NCBI RefSeq assembly: GCF_023053635.1
Contig: NC_086180.1
Span: 193,501-257,500, forward strand
DNA: 64,000 nt
Direction of reading: 5' to 3'
Source of the DNA: Elgaria multicarinata webbii
Taxonomy: Eukaryota; Chordata; Lepidosauria; Squamata; Anguidae
The position numbers and the translations under genes were made by a program. The notes under the pieces are model-generated. The model saw nothing but the letters and a program-made list of their open reading frames with translations. It did no database searches and was not told the origin of the DNA. Shown here one piece after another: positions 11,031 through 22,745 of this stretch; position 1 is the first letter of the stretch, and each line of letters starts with the position of its first letter.

Positions 11031-12170
11031 TGTTAAGCTGTGGGATGCCATAGGGTTCTATTCTTTTCTTCATAGCTGTTCAACACCTATATGAAGCCTC
11101 TGGGTGAGGTCATTAGGGATTTGGGAGTTGAGTGTCATCAGTATGCTGATGATACTCTACTTCTCATCTCTGAGTCAGCTGGGACGATGAAGTGCTGGAC
11201 CAGTGCCTGGAGGCTGTAATGGGCTGGATAAGGGCTAAAAAACTGAAGCTGAATCCTGATAAGATGGAAGCTCTGTGGATTGGTGGTTCCCGAGTCTGAA
11301 AGCAACCTGTTCCGGATGGGGTTGCCCTCCATCTGAAGAAGCAGGTGCATAGCTTGGGAGTGCTCCTAGATCCATTCTTGTCACTGGAAGACCAGGTGGA
11401 CTCCGTGGCCCGGAATACTTGGGGTCAGCTTTGGCTGATCCACCAGCTACAGCCGTTCCTGGACAGGGACAACCTAGCCACAGTAGTGCACGCACTGGTA
11501 ACTTCCTTATTAGACTACTGCAATGCATTCTACGTGGGGCTACCCTTGAAGACGACTTGGAAGTTACAGCTGGTGCAAAATGCAGCAGCTAAAGCTGCTG
11601 ACCAGTACATCTCACAGAGACCATATAACGCCAGTCTTAAAGGAATTGCACTGTTGCCTAAACAATTCCAGTCAGAATTCAAGGTGATGGTAATGACGTT
11701 TAAAGCCCTAAATGGCTTGGGACCTCAATTCTTGAGGGAGCGTCTCTCCCTATATATGCCTGCACCAAGACTTGAGATCTGTTGGAACCCTTCCCCACAT
11801 CCCACCAATGTGAGACATGCGCTCAGGGTGGGACATGGGAGAGGGCTTTCTCTGTTGCGGCATCCCAGCTGTGGAATGCCCTCCCCTTGGAGGCCTGACT
11901 GGCGCCAGCACTTGCTTCATTTTGGTGCCAAGTAAAGACATGGCTTTTTAACAAAGCCTTTGATGGCTAAATTCACCAAGCCTGTACATTGTTTTAATTG
12001 GTTCTACTGTTTTTAAATTCTATACTGGTTTTAGCTTATTAATGGTATAATTTTTTTAGCTTGGTATATTGTTTTATATTGTTTGTATGATTTTATATTG
12101 TATGCCGCCCTGACAGCCTTGTGATATAGAGTGGGATACAAATGTTTTAATAATTAAATAAATATATTGA
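11031..12170 (+). repeat. L2 LINE, 3' third
   Basis: The translation begins around CHQYADDTLLLIS (the reverse transcriptase catalytic YADD is still readable). It continues through [47 protein letters not shown] and LVQNAAAK to MPSPWRP near 11900. An AT-rich 3' UTR and a taataattaaataaata tail follow. It carries several stops and frame breaks. Confidence 0.85.
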
Positions 12171-12219
12171 GGGTGTATTTGGAGACTGTTGTCAGGTCCC
12201 TCCACTGTCTGAATTAATT

Positions 12220-13195
12220 ATTTATTGCATTTATAATTTATTGCATTTATATCCCACCTTTTTCCTCCAAGGATACCCAAGGTGGTGTACATAATCCTTG
12301 TTAGATATAGAATATGTTGTTTTTTCAAGGTTATGAGTATATTGTAAAGAGATATAACCAATGGATTATATAGATGTTATAAGGGAAATATAGTAGATAA
12401 TGCATTATTAAAACATTTTGTGAGAGTTTCTGAAATGGGTCAGCTAAAAGGAATGTTGGTCTTTTCAGCTGGGATGGTGAAGACGGCAAAGGGCAAGGGG
12501 ATAAGACCTACCAGAGGGAAGGTCATATTATTATAATAGAGATAACATGAGTAACGGAATTGTGTGTTAGACTTACTGGAGCCCCTCAAAAATTTATAGC
12601 CTAGTGGTTATGATAAGAGAAGAGAAAAATATCTGTTGTTTGAACTCATGACCTTATGGGGGGGGACGTGATGAAGAGGAATAAAGAAAGGTGTGCCCAG
12701 AAAGAATAAAACCTAAATATGGACATAAGTAAATAATAGTGGGTGGAATATCAAATGAAATGAAAAAGCAAGTAAACAAGGGAGGAGTTACAAGGCGTAC
12801 CGGGATAGGCTGTAACCCCTTTAGTCTCTGACCAATGGAGAGACTGGGGAGGGACTGCTGCGGCCGGGGCTAAGGGATAAAAAGACTATGCACTAACTGG
12901 TGGGTGTGCCTACCTGCCTAGACACCCAAACTTGCAAGTTTGCTCAATAAAACAGAGTGTTTAAACTTTAACCACTTTGTCCAAGCAATTTCATTTCAAA
13001 ATCGTGTTTCTAACATCCTCCTCTCCAATTTATCCTCACAACAACAACCCTGTGGGGTAGGTTGGGCTGAGAGTCTGTGACTGGCCCAAAGTCACTGAGT
13101 GGGTTTCCATGGCCGAGTGGGGACTAGAACCTGGATCTCCCAACTCCCAGTCCAACACTTTAGCCACTACACCACACTGGCTCTCACTGAGTTGA
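12220..13195 (-). repeat. MIR-like (CORE-type) tRNA-derived SINE, split by an LTR
   Basis: The right part (13016-13195) has 'cctcacaacaacaaccctgt', the 'gactggcccaaagtcactga' core and a box-B-like string read on the minus strand (ggttctagtcccc). It ends in a 'cactacaccacactggctct' head. The left part (12220-12298) is the element's tail (tatcccacctttttcctcc). The two parts join exactly if the 717-bp LTR and one 4-bp duplication are removed. Confidence 0.8.
12299..13015 (+). mobile_element. Solo LTR of an endogenous retrovirus (fossil)
   Basis: The 717-bp insert begins TGTTAGA and ends TCTAACA (7-bp perfect inverted ends with TG...CA). It is flanked by an exact 4-bp direct repeat, tcct (12295-12298 and 13016-13019). 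Inside, in plus orientation, are a CCAAT box at 12832, a TATA-like gataaaaag at 12876 and an AATAAA signal at 12946, the usual U3-R-U5 order. No internal viral region or second LTR is present, so it is a recombined solo LTR. The 4-bp duplication fits a gammaretrovirus-like (class I) element; the family name is not determined. Age cannot be dated from one LTR. It is younger than the SINE it splits. Confidence 0.85.
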
Positions 13196-13768
13196 AAGCT
13201 GGGGTGAGACATCCTCCAACCACAAATAGGAATAAACCAAACAATTATTTAAAAAATCTGTTTAAATAGATGTATATATTATTGTTCTTATTCTTATTGG
13301 CAAGTTATGTTACCCTGCCTCAAACTATGTAAACATATTGTTTTAAAATCCTAACCAATCACATCAGTATACAAATGCATGTCATATCACAAATTTAAAC
13401 AAAATACTTATAGCCACTTACTATATTTCAAAAGTATATCTATGTATTGGTGGCATGTACCATATACATTAGTAATAATCAAAATAAAGTACATTGATAT
13501 AATGAAAACAATTATACAGCTTTTGTAATGGTTATTCTATGTTTTTATGTTCTATATAGCGTGTCCTAAGGAAGCATTCCTGGCAAAACAGGTTATGTGT
13601 ACCGGACTCCTGTTTATTGAATTACCACATGCTGTATAATTGCTTTCATCATATGAATGTCATGCCGTATAATTTGGTAATTAAATTTCCAACACATCTC
13701 AAGATGCTAGAAAATTGCTTTTATTTTTTTAAGAATGTTCAACACATTTTGGCCCAGATGTTTTTATT

Positions 13769-13771
13769 ATT

Positions 13772-13810
<39 letters not shown>

Positions 13811-13814
13811 TTTT
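13769..13814. repeat. (TTTA)n microsatellite
   Basis: About eleven tandem TTTA/ATTT units in a row. Confidence 0.9.
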
Positions 13815-14529
13815 TGTGGGGGTGGGGTGGGGTGTCTTCTCTCAGAGGATTCTTTAAAATTGTCTTCAGAGAACTCTGGAAGAATCTGAAAGATATGTCT
13901 TGTACATTCAGCAAATAATGTATGAGACCTATCTTCTAGAATCCCCCAAAGAAAGCCCCAAAGAAAATCTGGGCTGAAATGCATTGAATTGTCTCCAGAA
14001 TGAAAGCAATTTTTCTAGCATCCTGAGATGTGTCCTCTTCTTGTGCATCGCTAAGCAAAGACATTTTTGTTTCCCCGGCTTGATCATGTATTACTGGTTG
14101 TTTTTAATAAATTGTTTGTTTTACTTGTATTTTACCTTGTTTTTGTGAAGCATCCTGGAAGCTCTGCTATAGAAAGAATCTATCTTCAGCTGCCAAAACA
14201 GGGCCTCTTTAGCTAAATGCCTTTTAAAACAGTTTGTGGTTTTGCACCTTTTCAGAAAGCAGTGGTAGAAAAACAACACCGGATTTCCATGGGGAGGCTG
14301 TTCTGCAGTCTGGGGGCCAAGATGCAAAAGGCGCTGCTCCTCCGTGCTTTGGAGCTCCTATCAGGGGCAGAGTTCCAGACCGGAACACGCTCTCCCAGGG
14401 GTGGGGTGGCCGCCGCTGTGCCAGGACTCTGTCTCTTTATCCCCGGCTGGATCAGCTGATCGCTCACCTCTTCCCTTTTCAAAATACAGGGAAGTGAAAT
14501 GATCGCCCTCTCATTCACGCAGATGCTCC

Positions 14530-15060
14530 CTGGCCAGCCATTTCCCGCCGTCGCCGGCCTTAAGAGACTAGAGAGGGCGGGGCCGGCCCTGTGATGACTG
14601 AGCGGATGTTGGCAGCCGTTGGGCCTCTTCTTCTCTGCACCTAGTTAGCCAGGCAGGTGGGTTGGGCTACCCCACTGCTCTCTCATGGTGGCAGGAACCT
14701 GGGTTGCCCTGCCCGTGTTCACCTCCCGCCAGCTCCTTCCTTCCCTGCAGCCGGGAGTGCTCCTCGCCTCCGACCCGGCCTGGTCGGTGGGCAGGCAGGA
14801 GCACTTGGCCGGGTGAGGGGCCTGGCCTGGCCTGGCTCCGGTGAGGAAGGAGGCGTGGCAGGCCGAGGCCGAGGCCTTTCCTGCCTGCCCTCCTGCCCCC
14901 ACCCAGATCCTGCAGCCTGGGCCGAGCTGTGCTCCTTCTTCCCCGCTGCCTGGGCCTCGGGCTGGCCTGTCTCTCCCGCCCCCTCCAAGCTCTAGGAAGG
15001 TCAGAGCTCCCTCCAAAATGGCAGGCCGGCCTGGCCCAGCCGAAGGACCCCAGTAGGCAG
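14530..15060 (+). promoter_or_regulatory. M1AP: Candidate M1AP promoter / first non-coding exon region
   Basis: This GC-rich stretch contains a 'gagggcggggccggcc' GC-box cluster at about 14572-14590 and stands out from AT-rich sequence just upstream. M1AP's first coding exon has a splice acceptor directly before its start, so a promoter must lie upstream, and this is the best GC-rich candidate between the two genes. There is no direct evidence of transcription here. Confidence 0.3.
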
Positions 15061-16914
15061 GGAGGGAGGGAGGGAGCTTTGTGGCTGATGGCACTGGGGT
15101 GGGGGAGGCAGGTAAGCCGGATCGCTCCCTGGCAAGCCACCCGTCAGGCCTGTGGCTTTCCTCTGCAAATCTGACCAGGCCCCATGCTGGGCAAAATCCC
15201 TTTTAATTCCCATGGAGAAATCCCTGCTGTGCCTCTACGGGGAGGAGGTGGGCAGTTCACAGGGCGGCCTTGCTGATGGCCAGCAGTCGGAAAGGGAGCC
15301 ACGGCCAGGCCAGGCCGGGGGTTGTGCCCTTTCCTGGGCTTTCTCGTTCCTTGCCCCCTGCCCTGTCCCAGCCCAGTGTGTCTGCTGTCACAATCTTGGC
15401 CTCCTCTCTCTGTTTTCTTAGGCTTGCATCCTGGTGGCTGACTTTCCTTTTGTGTAGCAGGTAAGGCTGGATTGAGGGCTCTGTCGTTTATATACACAGG
15501 AAAGCAGGTTGGAGGGAAAGTTGCCCCTGGCCGGGCCAGTGTGGGAGATAAACCAGGAGTTGCTGGCATCATCTGAGACTAACTGCAGGGGTGCCCACCT
15601 TTCCCCTGAACAGTGTCCCTCGACGACGACTCCTTCAGTTCCCCCTGCAGCCGTGGCCTTGGCTTATTAGCAAACAAATATGTAAGAAATCAGTAGACTG
15701 CCCTCTAGCAAAACTCTTGCCAGTTTACATAAAAACTGAATCAAAATAAAAAATCCGAGAGCACAGGAGAAGCTAAAAAGAATTAGCATTCTAAACGCTT
15801 GGGAGAAGGAGGCGCATTTGACCTGCCACCAGGTGAGCCTCTCGGGAGGGAGTTCCCCAAGCAAGGCACCACATCAAAGAAGCTCTGCCTGGTTGCCGCC
15901 CGCCTTAGCTCAGCCGGCAGGGGCAACTAGCGGGGAGCCCCCAAACAGGTGGGCTGATCTGGGGGCAGCAGCAAGCACCCCTTTCTCCACTCCTGGCTCC
16001 TGATGCCTGCAACGCGCCTGAGAGTTGCAGCCTCCTGCCCACTTCCTCAGGAGTAAGACTTCTCCTGGTGTTTGGTGGTGGGACTGAGCAAACATGGCTA
16101 GGATGCAATTGCACAGCTTTACATGTGTCTACGGGTCCCTGGCCTGACTCAGGCTCAGCAAAGGCCCAGTGGATGGCACCAGCCAGTTCCCCAGGGAACA
16201 CGTCCCTAAATTCCTGGGCCAGCAGAGCCATCCAGCACCAATCACCCACAGTAGTTCAGCCAGAAGCTGCTGAATTATCGCTTAAACCCCCTGAATTTCA
16301 CCCTGCCTTTGATTTTTGAGATAAAAGGTTGTGAAGGCATGTCCGGAATGTGATCAAGCCACTTTTATATTAGTTTTCTCTTGAATTAACTCCAGAATTC
16401 AGGTTTGTGAAATGGCCCACCAGCGGGAACATTCAACATCCCGGAGCTGTTACCAGCCTTCCCCTTCCCCCATGGAACTGGAGAAACCAAAGGGACACCC
16501 CATTCTGCCTTCTACAACAGCAAGGCACCCTAGATTCCAGCCATTGTTAGGAATATGCAGGTTGCCTTGTTGGACGGCTCCATTTAGTCCAAGGTTTGGC
16601 CTCCAGCAGTGGCCAGCCAAAAGGCCCAAGGAAGCTCAACCCAGGGGGCCTGCTGGCAATGGCCGTTCTCTGTTACAGCCCTCAAGTGGAATGACCTCGT
16701 GCTCCTGCAAGCTCCTCGTTAGAAGCTCCAACAAGGGAGGCAATCCCATCCTTCCCGCGCAAACTTCCCCCATTATCTGATCATTCTTGGCCCATCTCCT
16801 ACTTGCAAGGTGCTTGCAGAGCCTTTCCTTGCTGGCTTTAATGCTGCAAAGCAGTCACGTTTGCAACTAGTTGCAATTCATTTAATGCCGTTGTGTTTGG
16901 TCTCTTATGGCCAT

Positions 16915-17075
16915 AGGGATCCCTGGCAGCTGCCTTACACGGAGTCAACCTGCTGGTCCACTGAGCTCCAGGTTGTCAGCTCAGCGTCAGCAGCGGCTCT
17001 CCAGGGTTTCAGGCAGGGCTATTTCTCCGCCCTACCTGGAGATGCTGCTGGGGATTGAATGCTGGCACCTTGTTA
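16915..17075 (-). repeat. tRNA-derived SINE, partial
   Basis: 'Ctgccttacacggagtcaac', then 'cagcggctctccagggtttc', then ctacctggagatgctgctggg and attgaatgc match, in order, the fuller copy at 20776-20990. The tRNA-like head is missing or degraded here. Confidence 0.65.
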
Positions 17076-17142
17076 GCCTCTTTTGCACCATTGTGATTCA
17101 TTATTTGTCTATAATTCTTGGGATGCTGCTTAATACAGAGGT

Positions 17143-17609
17143 TCATCAGATGAGCATTTTATCGCACACTCGCTACTGATCACTTACGGATGTGCACACA
17201 TCTTTTAGACGATGATGATGTCCGCCTCCCAAGCGCCTCCCGCCTCTGTAGCAAAATAGACCCCTTTTAATCTGACTTTTTAAAAAGAATAATAGAATGT
17301 GCTGCGATCTCCTGCTGTGTGGAGGAAATAATAATAATAATAATACGGTAATAATAAATTTATTTCTTACCCGCCTCTCCATTTTGATCGAGGCGGGGAA
17401 CAACAATAAAATATATAAAACTGAATTAAAACATAATATACATTATTAAAAACATTCTGAAAAACATCATGGCGCAATAAGAACAGCCTCTGAATGGGCC
17501 ATGTGGCCTTTGTTTACTTCCTCTTTCCCATCCGGGAAGAATGAGGGAAGTGCGGAGAAGCGACAGTAAGGAGACGCAGTTTCCCTTCCCCGCTTCCCCC
17601 ATGTGATGA
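17143..17609 (-). mobile_element. Non-autonomous inverted-end element, copy 1 (with internal SINE)
   Basis: Read on the minus strand this copy matches 28361-28676 along its length. Shared strings include agaggaaGTAAACAAAGGCC, agtcagattaaaaggggtct and cagtagcgagtgtgcgata. The ends tcatcagatg (17143) and catgtgatga (17609) are imperfect inverted repeats, possibly extending outward to cagaggt and acgctca. It is interrupted by a reversed SINE tail at about 17325-17475. It encodes no protein. The family could not be assigned. Confidence 0.7.
17325..17475 (-). repeat. SINE 3' tail nested in the inverted-end element
   Basis: An (AAT)n run is followed by 'tttatttcttacccgcctct', then gatcgaggcggggaacaaca and an A/T-rich stretch. 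This is a squamate SINE 3' end in minus orientation. The sister element at 28361-28676 lacks it, which defines the insertion. Confidence 0.7.
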
Positions 17610-18452
17610 CGCTCATAGTGACCTCTCTGTTTGTCACTGGGCTCCTACTGATCCTGCAGCAGAGGCTGCTTGGTCTCCTGGACAGCCCTGGGCCTTTCCC
17701 TTGTCAGCCTGGGTCCCTTTTCTCATGCCTTGTTATTCCTTTGGCTGGTCCTTTGGACCTTGTTTGCAAAGGTCCTCTTGCTTTTCATCATATCCTTAAA
17801 TATGTTTCTTTCTGGATCATTAAAACCACCACCACCATGAGAATAAATAGCAATATATTTCAGGTGGCCTAGAAATATTTTAAATAAGTAATAAATATAT
17901 GCATGTTCAAAATGCTGCATGTACCCTATAACTATCTAACTCCTGCAATTTGTCTACAGTATGTTTAGACAAATTACAGGCCCTGATTCACTTATTTTTC
18001 TCCTCGTCTTTGCCACCGCCATTTGGGCCACCTTGCGGCCAATGAGCCACGTGTTCTGTGGCCCAAGTACAGCATTAGCGTGTGCGCACATGCGCCCCAG
18101 GCCAGGAGGCAGGGAGTGTGAAGAGTGTGGAGAGGCCTCTGTGCCCAGCCCCAGCCTGGGGGCTCTGTCCTCAGGCATTACCCGCCCACCCTGGGGTCAG
18201 AGGTCTGTCCCTCCTGATGTTGGTGCTCATTAGGCTCCACTGCCCCGTCAGCACTGATGGAAACACCGGCCACGTGACCAGCAACCTGTGTTCTGTACCT
18301 GGGGCAGGTGGTGCGGGGAGATCCCAGCCCACTCCAAGGCTCAGCCCCTTCCCTCAAGCTGGGCTGCTTTGGCTCCAACCATTCGCTCTTGCTCTACAAG
18401 GAAGCTCTGCCACTCGCCTCCTTCCGTGGATCTCTAGCAGACAGAGCGGACA

Positions 18453-18585
18453 ATGGCTGCGTTCAGACCCCACAATAGTCCATGGTGGTGGGAATAGTCA
18501 ACTCACAATTGTTTATCTCGGGGGTACTCCGCCACCCACACAACATGTTTGGGCTATTGGGCGGTATAAAAATGTAAGAAAGAAA

Positions 18586-18641
<56 letters not shown>

Positions 18642-19062
18642 AAATGTTCCTACACAACTGTGGCATGGTTGGGGCCGGTGTTGAGTGGGCTAATAGTCAA
18701 CCCGGCATTTGACTCACGTAGCCCCTGCCCCTCTCCCCTGCCCTCCCTCCTGCCCTCAGTGCTCCCGGTGCTATCCCAGCAGCCTCTGCGAGTTGTGCCA
18801 GCTGTAGCAGAGCAGCCGGCGCGGTTTTGACCGCTCTTGCCCGCGGAATCTGTAGCTAGCCAAGAGAGTCAGCTCAACCCTGCAAAATAGTCCACTGAGC
18901 CCGACAGACAACATGCTAACCAATGGTTGTGCGACTAGTCAGCTCTGCAGCGTGTTGGGTTTCTCAGTTGGTTATTTTGGGGAAATAGTCTACCATTGAC
19001 AGCTCAACTAATGGTTGATGACTACCACCGTTGGTTATTGTGTTGCCTGAACTGAGCCAAAG
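18453..19062. mobile_element. hAT-like MITE with imperfect terminal inverted repeats
   Basis: The left end atggctgcgttcagacccca (18453) and the reverse complement of the right end (ttggctcagttcaggcaaca, ending about 19060) match over about 38 bp. Shared blocks are GGCT, GTTCAG, CACAATA and GGTGGT. The interior has no coding potential, contains a GAAA microsatellite (18577-18643) and several further ccatggtggt/gttgactattt-like inverted motifs. The GTTCAGAC.ACAC type of terminus is known from hAT-derived MITEs. An 8-bp target duplication could not be confirmed by eye. Confidence 0.6.
18577..18643. repeat. (GAAA)n microsatellite
   Basis: A run of about sixteen GAAA units following gcggtataaaaatgtaa. 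Confidence 0.9.
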
Positions 19063-19448
19063 CCTTCAGTGGCCACAGTACTGACCTCTGCTACCTGGCC
19101 ATCAAGCAGGCCTCCTCCTCATCTGGGGTTAGAGGGGAGGGAGGAGCTCTCAGGTCCCAGAGCAGCTCAGCCCACCAGCTGCTGAGCTGGAAGAGATCGA
19201 ATTCTCCCCCACCTGATCTAATGGACCAGGGTGGAGTCTGCCTTTTGGAAGGATGTCAGCATTTTCTCTGCTTTCCAGCCGGAACGAACGATGCACCTCT
19301 TGTGGAGGCAGCGAAGGCAGCCCCGTTTCCCAGCCTGCCTTCTGCAAGAGAAGTCCTGGCTGGGTGCCAGCTTTCTGCTCTAATGAAGCCACTTATAATG
19401 AGCCTAATCCAGCGTGTTCAGAATTTCACTCTCCTCCTCCACCTCTCT

Positions 19449-19600
19449 GGCCCTTTCTACACCTAAGGATTATCTCAGGAAAATCTCAGGGATCATCCCT
19501 GCCTGCTCCTGGGATCCCCTGTGTGTCATTTGCATGCACAGGGATGATCCTGGGACGATCCCGGGGGTGGGGGTGGGGGAAGGCAGGTGTAGAAATGGCC
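19449..19600. mobile_element. Short hAT-like MITE (152 bp)
   Basis: The termini ggccctttctacacct (left) and ggccatttctacacct (reverse complement of the right end) match at 15 of 16 positions. Inside, the motif ggga.(c/g)atcc occurs repeatedly in both orientations. CT-rich flanks on both sides make a target duplication ambiguous. The 'tctacacc' ends resemble those of the element at 56199-56379. Confidence 0.65.
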
Positions 19601-19823
19601 TCTCTCTCTCCAGCCAGGCCACGCAAGGCAATCCTCAGGGTGGACTTGCTGCTCTTAGCTCCTGCATCCCCCGTGGTTGGAACAGCCGCAGCAGAAAGCC
19701 CCTTTGCCAGACCCCAGGCACAGAGCTGCAACCTTCTCATCCAGCGCCACTGGCTTGGAAGAGCGTGCCCTCCTCACCCCCATTTCTGTGCTCGCAGTTC
19801 TGCCCAACGCTAATTAGACCCCA

Positions 19824-19825
<2 letters not shown>

Positions 19826-19863
<38 letters not shown>

Positions 19864-19998
19864 GTTGGGGGAAGGCACTCCTTTCCAAGCGAGAACGTAA
19901 GGTGTGCTGAGTCCGGGGAAGTAAGGAGAGTTGTGTCGAGGGCTCTGAAGCCCCCACCCCATCTCACACACACACAGGCAGGCAAGCAGGCAGGCAGC
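19826..19998. repeat. (CCTG)n tract facing a (CAGG)n tract
   Basis: About eight CCTG units at 19828-19862 are followed 110 bp later by a CA run and CAGG/CAAG units at 19967-19997. The two tracts are mutually complementary and could form a long hairpin. Confidence 0.75.
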
Positions 19999-20427
19999 TT
20001 AGCAGGATGATGAACGAGCAGAGCAACGATGGAGTCAAACTGACAGCCGGAGGCTGCTCTGCGTTTTGACTCAGCTGCTCCCGGCTGGGGCAACGGGTGG
20101 GCAGGTGGGAAGTGTTAGCAGGACCCTGCGCCCAGGGCTGGCAGAAAGGGCAGGAGGAAGAGATGCCCTCTCCAGGTGGGCTGTGCCAGAGGGCAGAAGC
20201 CCAGGAAGGGCTGGCTGGAAAGAGAGGAGGCCCCATGGCCGCCCCACTCTCTTCCCCTCGCTGCCCTGGAGCTCATTCTCTGCTTGCAGACCCAGAACCC
20301 TCAGTCCGTGCCCACAGCAGGGGCGCCAGGTGGCTTAACGGAGGCAGGAGTGGCGCCAGGTTTCCTCTGCAGGCAGAATGGTCCCCTGCCACCTGAGCGA
20401 AAAGGAGCCGGCCTTGGGGGGGGGGGG

Positions 20428-20560
20428 GATGCAGCTCAGTGGTGGAGCCCCGGTCTGGTGCACAGAGGCTCCCTGCTTCGATCCCTTGTGGCATCTCCAG
20501 GCCCTGCCTGAAGCCCCAGAGAGCCGTGGCTGCCAGTCCGTGAGCTGGTTCGCACGATCC
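20428..20560 (+). repeat. tRNA-derived SINE, plus strand
   Basis: Box-A-like gctcagtggtggagc and box-B-like cttcgatccc are followed by 'ggcatctccaggccctgcct' and 'gagagccgtggctgccagtc', the reverse complement of the minus-strand copies at 16915 and 20776. Confidence 0.75.
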
Positions 20561-20775
20561 CAGGGGGGGAAGCTGGCCGCCTTGGCTTCTTTCCCCAGCT
20601 GCTGCGTGCGCAAGGAGGGTTGGCTTCGCTGGCATGGCCAGCCCTATTTTGTGAACCCATCGAGGGTGCCTGGTTGCTGTAGGTTCTGCAGTGGCTTATT
20701 AGCCACGGCAGCAAGCCGCCTTTGTTGGGCTGGCACAGCACAGCAAGCCGCACTGGCGAGGGTAATTATGCAAAT

Positions 20776-20990
20776 AGGAACCTGGGAAGCTAGGCTTCTC
20801 CTGAGTCAGGCCCTGCTTGGTCCATCCAGCCCAGTACTCTTGGCACGGACTGGCAGCCATGGCTCTCCAGGGTTGCAGGCAGGGGTTTTTCCAGCCGTAC
20901 CTGGAGGTGCTGCTGGAGACTGAACCTGGGACCTTCCGCGTGCAAAGCACAGGGGGCTCTTCTGCTGCGGAGCGATGTCACTCCCCCACC
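20776..20990 (-). repeat. tRNA-derived SINE, minus strand
   Basis: Contains 'cctgagtcaggccctgcttg', 'ccatggctctccagggttgc', then 'gagactgaacctgggacctt', which is the box B region read on the minus strand, and ends in a degraded tRNA head. Same family as 20428-20560, in opposite orientation. Confidence 0.8.
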
Positions 20991-21026
20991 CTCAGCACAA
21001 TGCGACTGGCACATGTGGTGGGGGAA

Positions 21027-21393
21027 ATCATAGAATCATAGAATCATAGAATAGCAGAGTTGGAAGGGGCCTACAAGGCCATCGAGTCCAACCCCCTGCT
21101 CAATGCAGGAATCCACCCTAAAGCATCCCTGACAGATGGTTGTCCAGCTGCCTCTTGAATGCCTCTAGTGTGGGAGAGCCCACAACCTCCCTAGGTAACT
21201 GGTTCCATTGTTGTACTGCTCTAACAGTCAGGAAGTTTTTCCTGATGTCCAGCTGGAATCTGGCTTCCTTTAACTTGAGCCCGTTATTCCGTGTCCTGCA
21301 CTCTGGGAGGATCGAGAAGAGATCCTGGCCCTCCTCTGTGTGACAACCTTTTAAGTATTTGAAGAGTGCTATCATGTCTCCCCTCAATCTTAA
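21027..21393 (-). repeat. CR1 LINE 3' end
   Basis: It starts with three atcatagaat units (the CR1 tail on the minus strand). The minus-strand translation carries [20 protein letters not shown] and [20 protein letters not shown], the conserved CR1 ORF2 C-terminus. It is 5'-truncated near 21393. Confidence 0.92.
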
Positions 21394-22469
21394 TAAGATT
21401 GAGCCGCTGTGGCTTATTCTCCCTCCTGTGATGGTGCGAACAGCCCCACCGTCGACAAGGACCAGGCTCAGTGGACTGGCTGTTCGAATGTCCCAGATGC
21501 TGGCTCTGAGGGCTGGTGCCAGCCCAGGGCTGCCTCTTATCAACAGCAGGGAGGGGGCCCTTGGGAGGGAGGGATAAGGGGGTGGTCTTCCGCAGCCTTT
21601 CTCTGCTCCTGGCTGGCTTTGCAGTGGAAATGCTGCGAGGACAGAGCCGGGGGGGGGGGGGGCTTCTGCAGCAGAGCAGGGGCTCTGCCCTCAGCCGGGT
21701 CTCCCTCCACGAAGTAAAAAGGCATTCCTAGGGCCTGGCTGGTGTTTTGGGAGGCAAGAGCTCTGTTACTGTGGGCTTGGGGTAGCAAGCCCTGAATTCG
21801 TTCCCACCGGTGGCTTGTTTGGCATGTTCAGGGGGTGAATCAGCGGCTGGAGGGCCCCGAGAGACACCACCCAGCACCACCGCTGTTGGGCTGTCGTGGC
21901 ACAAAAGAGCTTGAATCACAGAGCTGGGCTATTTCCCTGGGTGGTTTGGAAATCACCATTCCACGCAGAAACACCGCAACCCGGGAGGGTGGTCATCCAG
22001 GGGGACGTGTGGGTGCTTCCAGCCGGGGCGTGTGCCACATGTCTGCCCGTCTCCTCGTGCCCTGACCTTCCCTGGGGGTCCAGGCGTCACCGTCTTCAGG
22101 TTGTGACTCTCACTGTTTCCCCATCACATCTTGCGTCTTTCCGCAAAACATCCATTAAGGAGGAAAAGATGGAATCGCTGCACAGCGTCTTTTGAGTGGT
22201 GGTGCTACAAGCTGGAAGCACTGTGTGTGTGCATGTGTGTAAATAAGTAAGAAGCCCCTTCCTCGTTTCTACATCTGTAGGCAGAATTGCTGCATGATGG
22301 CGTGAACGCTGGCCCTCCTACTCTGCCTTTGCCTCCTGGAGAGGGCTGTGAGGAAGGGGCCTGCTACGCGTTTCCTTTCTGTGGTATCCCACTTAATGCT
22401 CACATTGCGTGTTCACTCCAGTTCTCCGCTTCTCCCTCCCCAGGCAGCCTCAGTTTCACTTGGAACGCC

Positions 22470-22745
22470 ATGAACACTGGACGACGGGGAGATGGGGTCG
22501 GGGTCGGCGGTGCTGCTGCTGCTGACAAAGACCCTGCCTCCGCCTCCTCTGCTCACTCTCAGCAGCCCTCGCGGATCCTCGTAGTGGACGTCCGCCCCCC
22601 TCATTGGGCCCACACCTGCCACCAGCTTTGCAAAGCCCTGGAAAACGTCTTCTCTCTGGCCTGCAGCTTGGCAGGACCTTCCCGCATCCCGCTGTTCAGC
22701 CTCTACGTGGCCCAGAACCACCAGGAGTGCCTGCTGCCCTTCGTG
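22470..22745 (+). CDS. M1AP: M1AP coding exon 1
   Basis: Residues 1-92. Starts MNTGRRGDG and ends QECLLPFV at donor GTG|gtgagt (phase 0). The region before [13 protein letters not shown] is low-complexity Ala/Ser. The upstream acceptor ccccag ends at 22443. Confidence 0.93.

Larger units (their letters stand above)
7621..22443. other. SEMA4F-M1AP intergenic region (may include the M1AP 5' non-coding exon)
   Basis: This is about 15 kb with no recognisable protein-coding gene. It holds L2 LINE remains (9600-12170), a solo LTR inside a SINE (12220-13195), several inverted-repeat elements, tRNA-derived SINEs and a CR1 copy. I see nothing nameable at 7621-8221, 8496-9599, 13196-13768, 13815-14530, 15060-16915, 17610-18450, 19600-20430 or 21394-22290, apart from short G runs and a CAG run near 9276-9296. 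An AG acceptor at 22441-22443 just before the M1AP start suggests an upstream non-coding exon somewhere in this interval. Confidence 0.6.
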
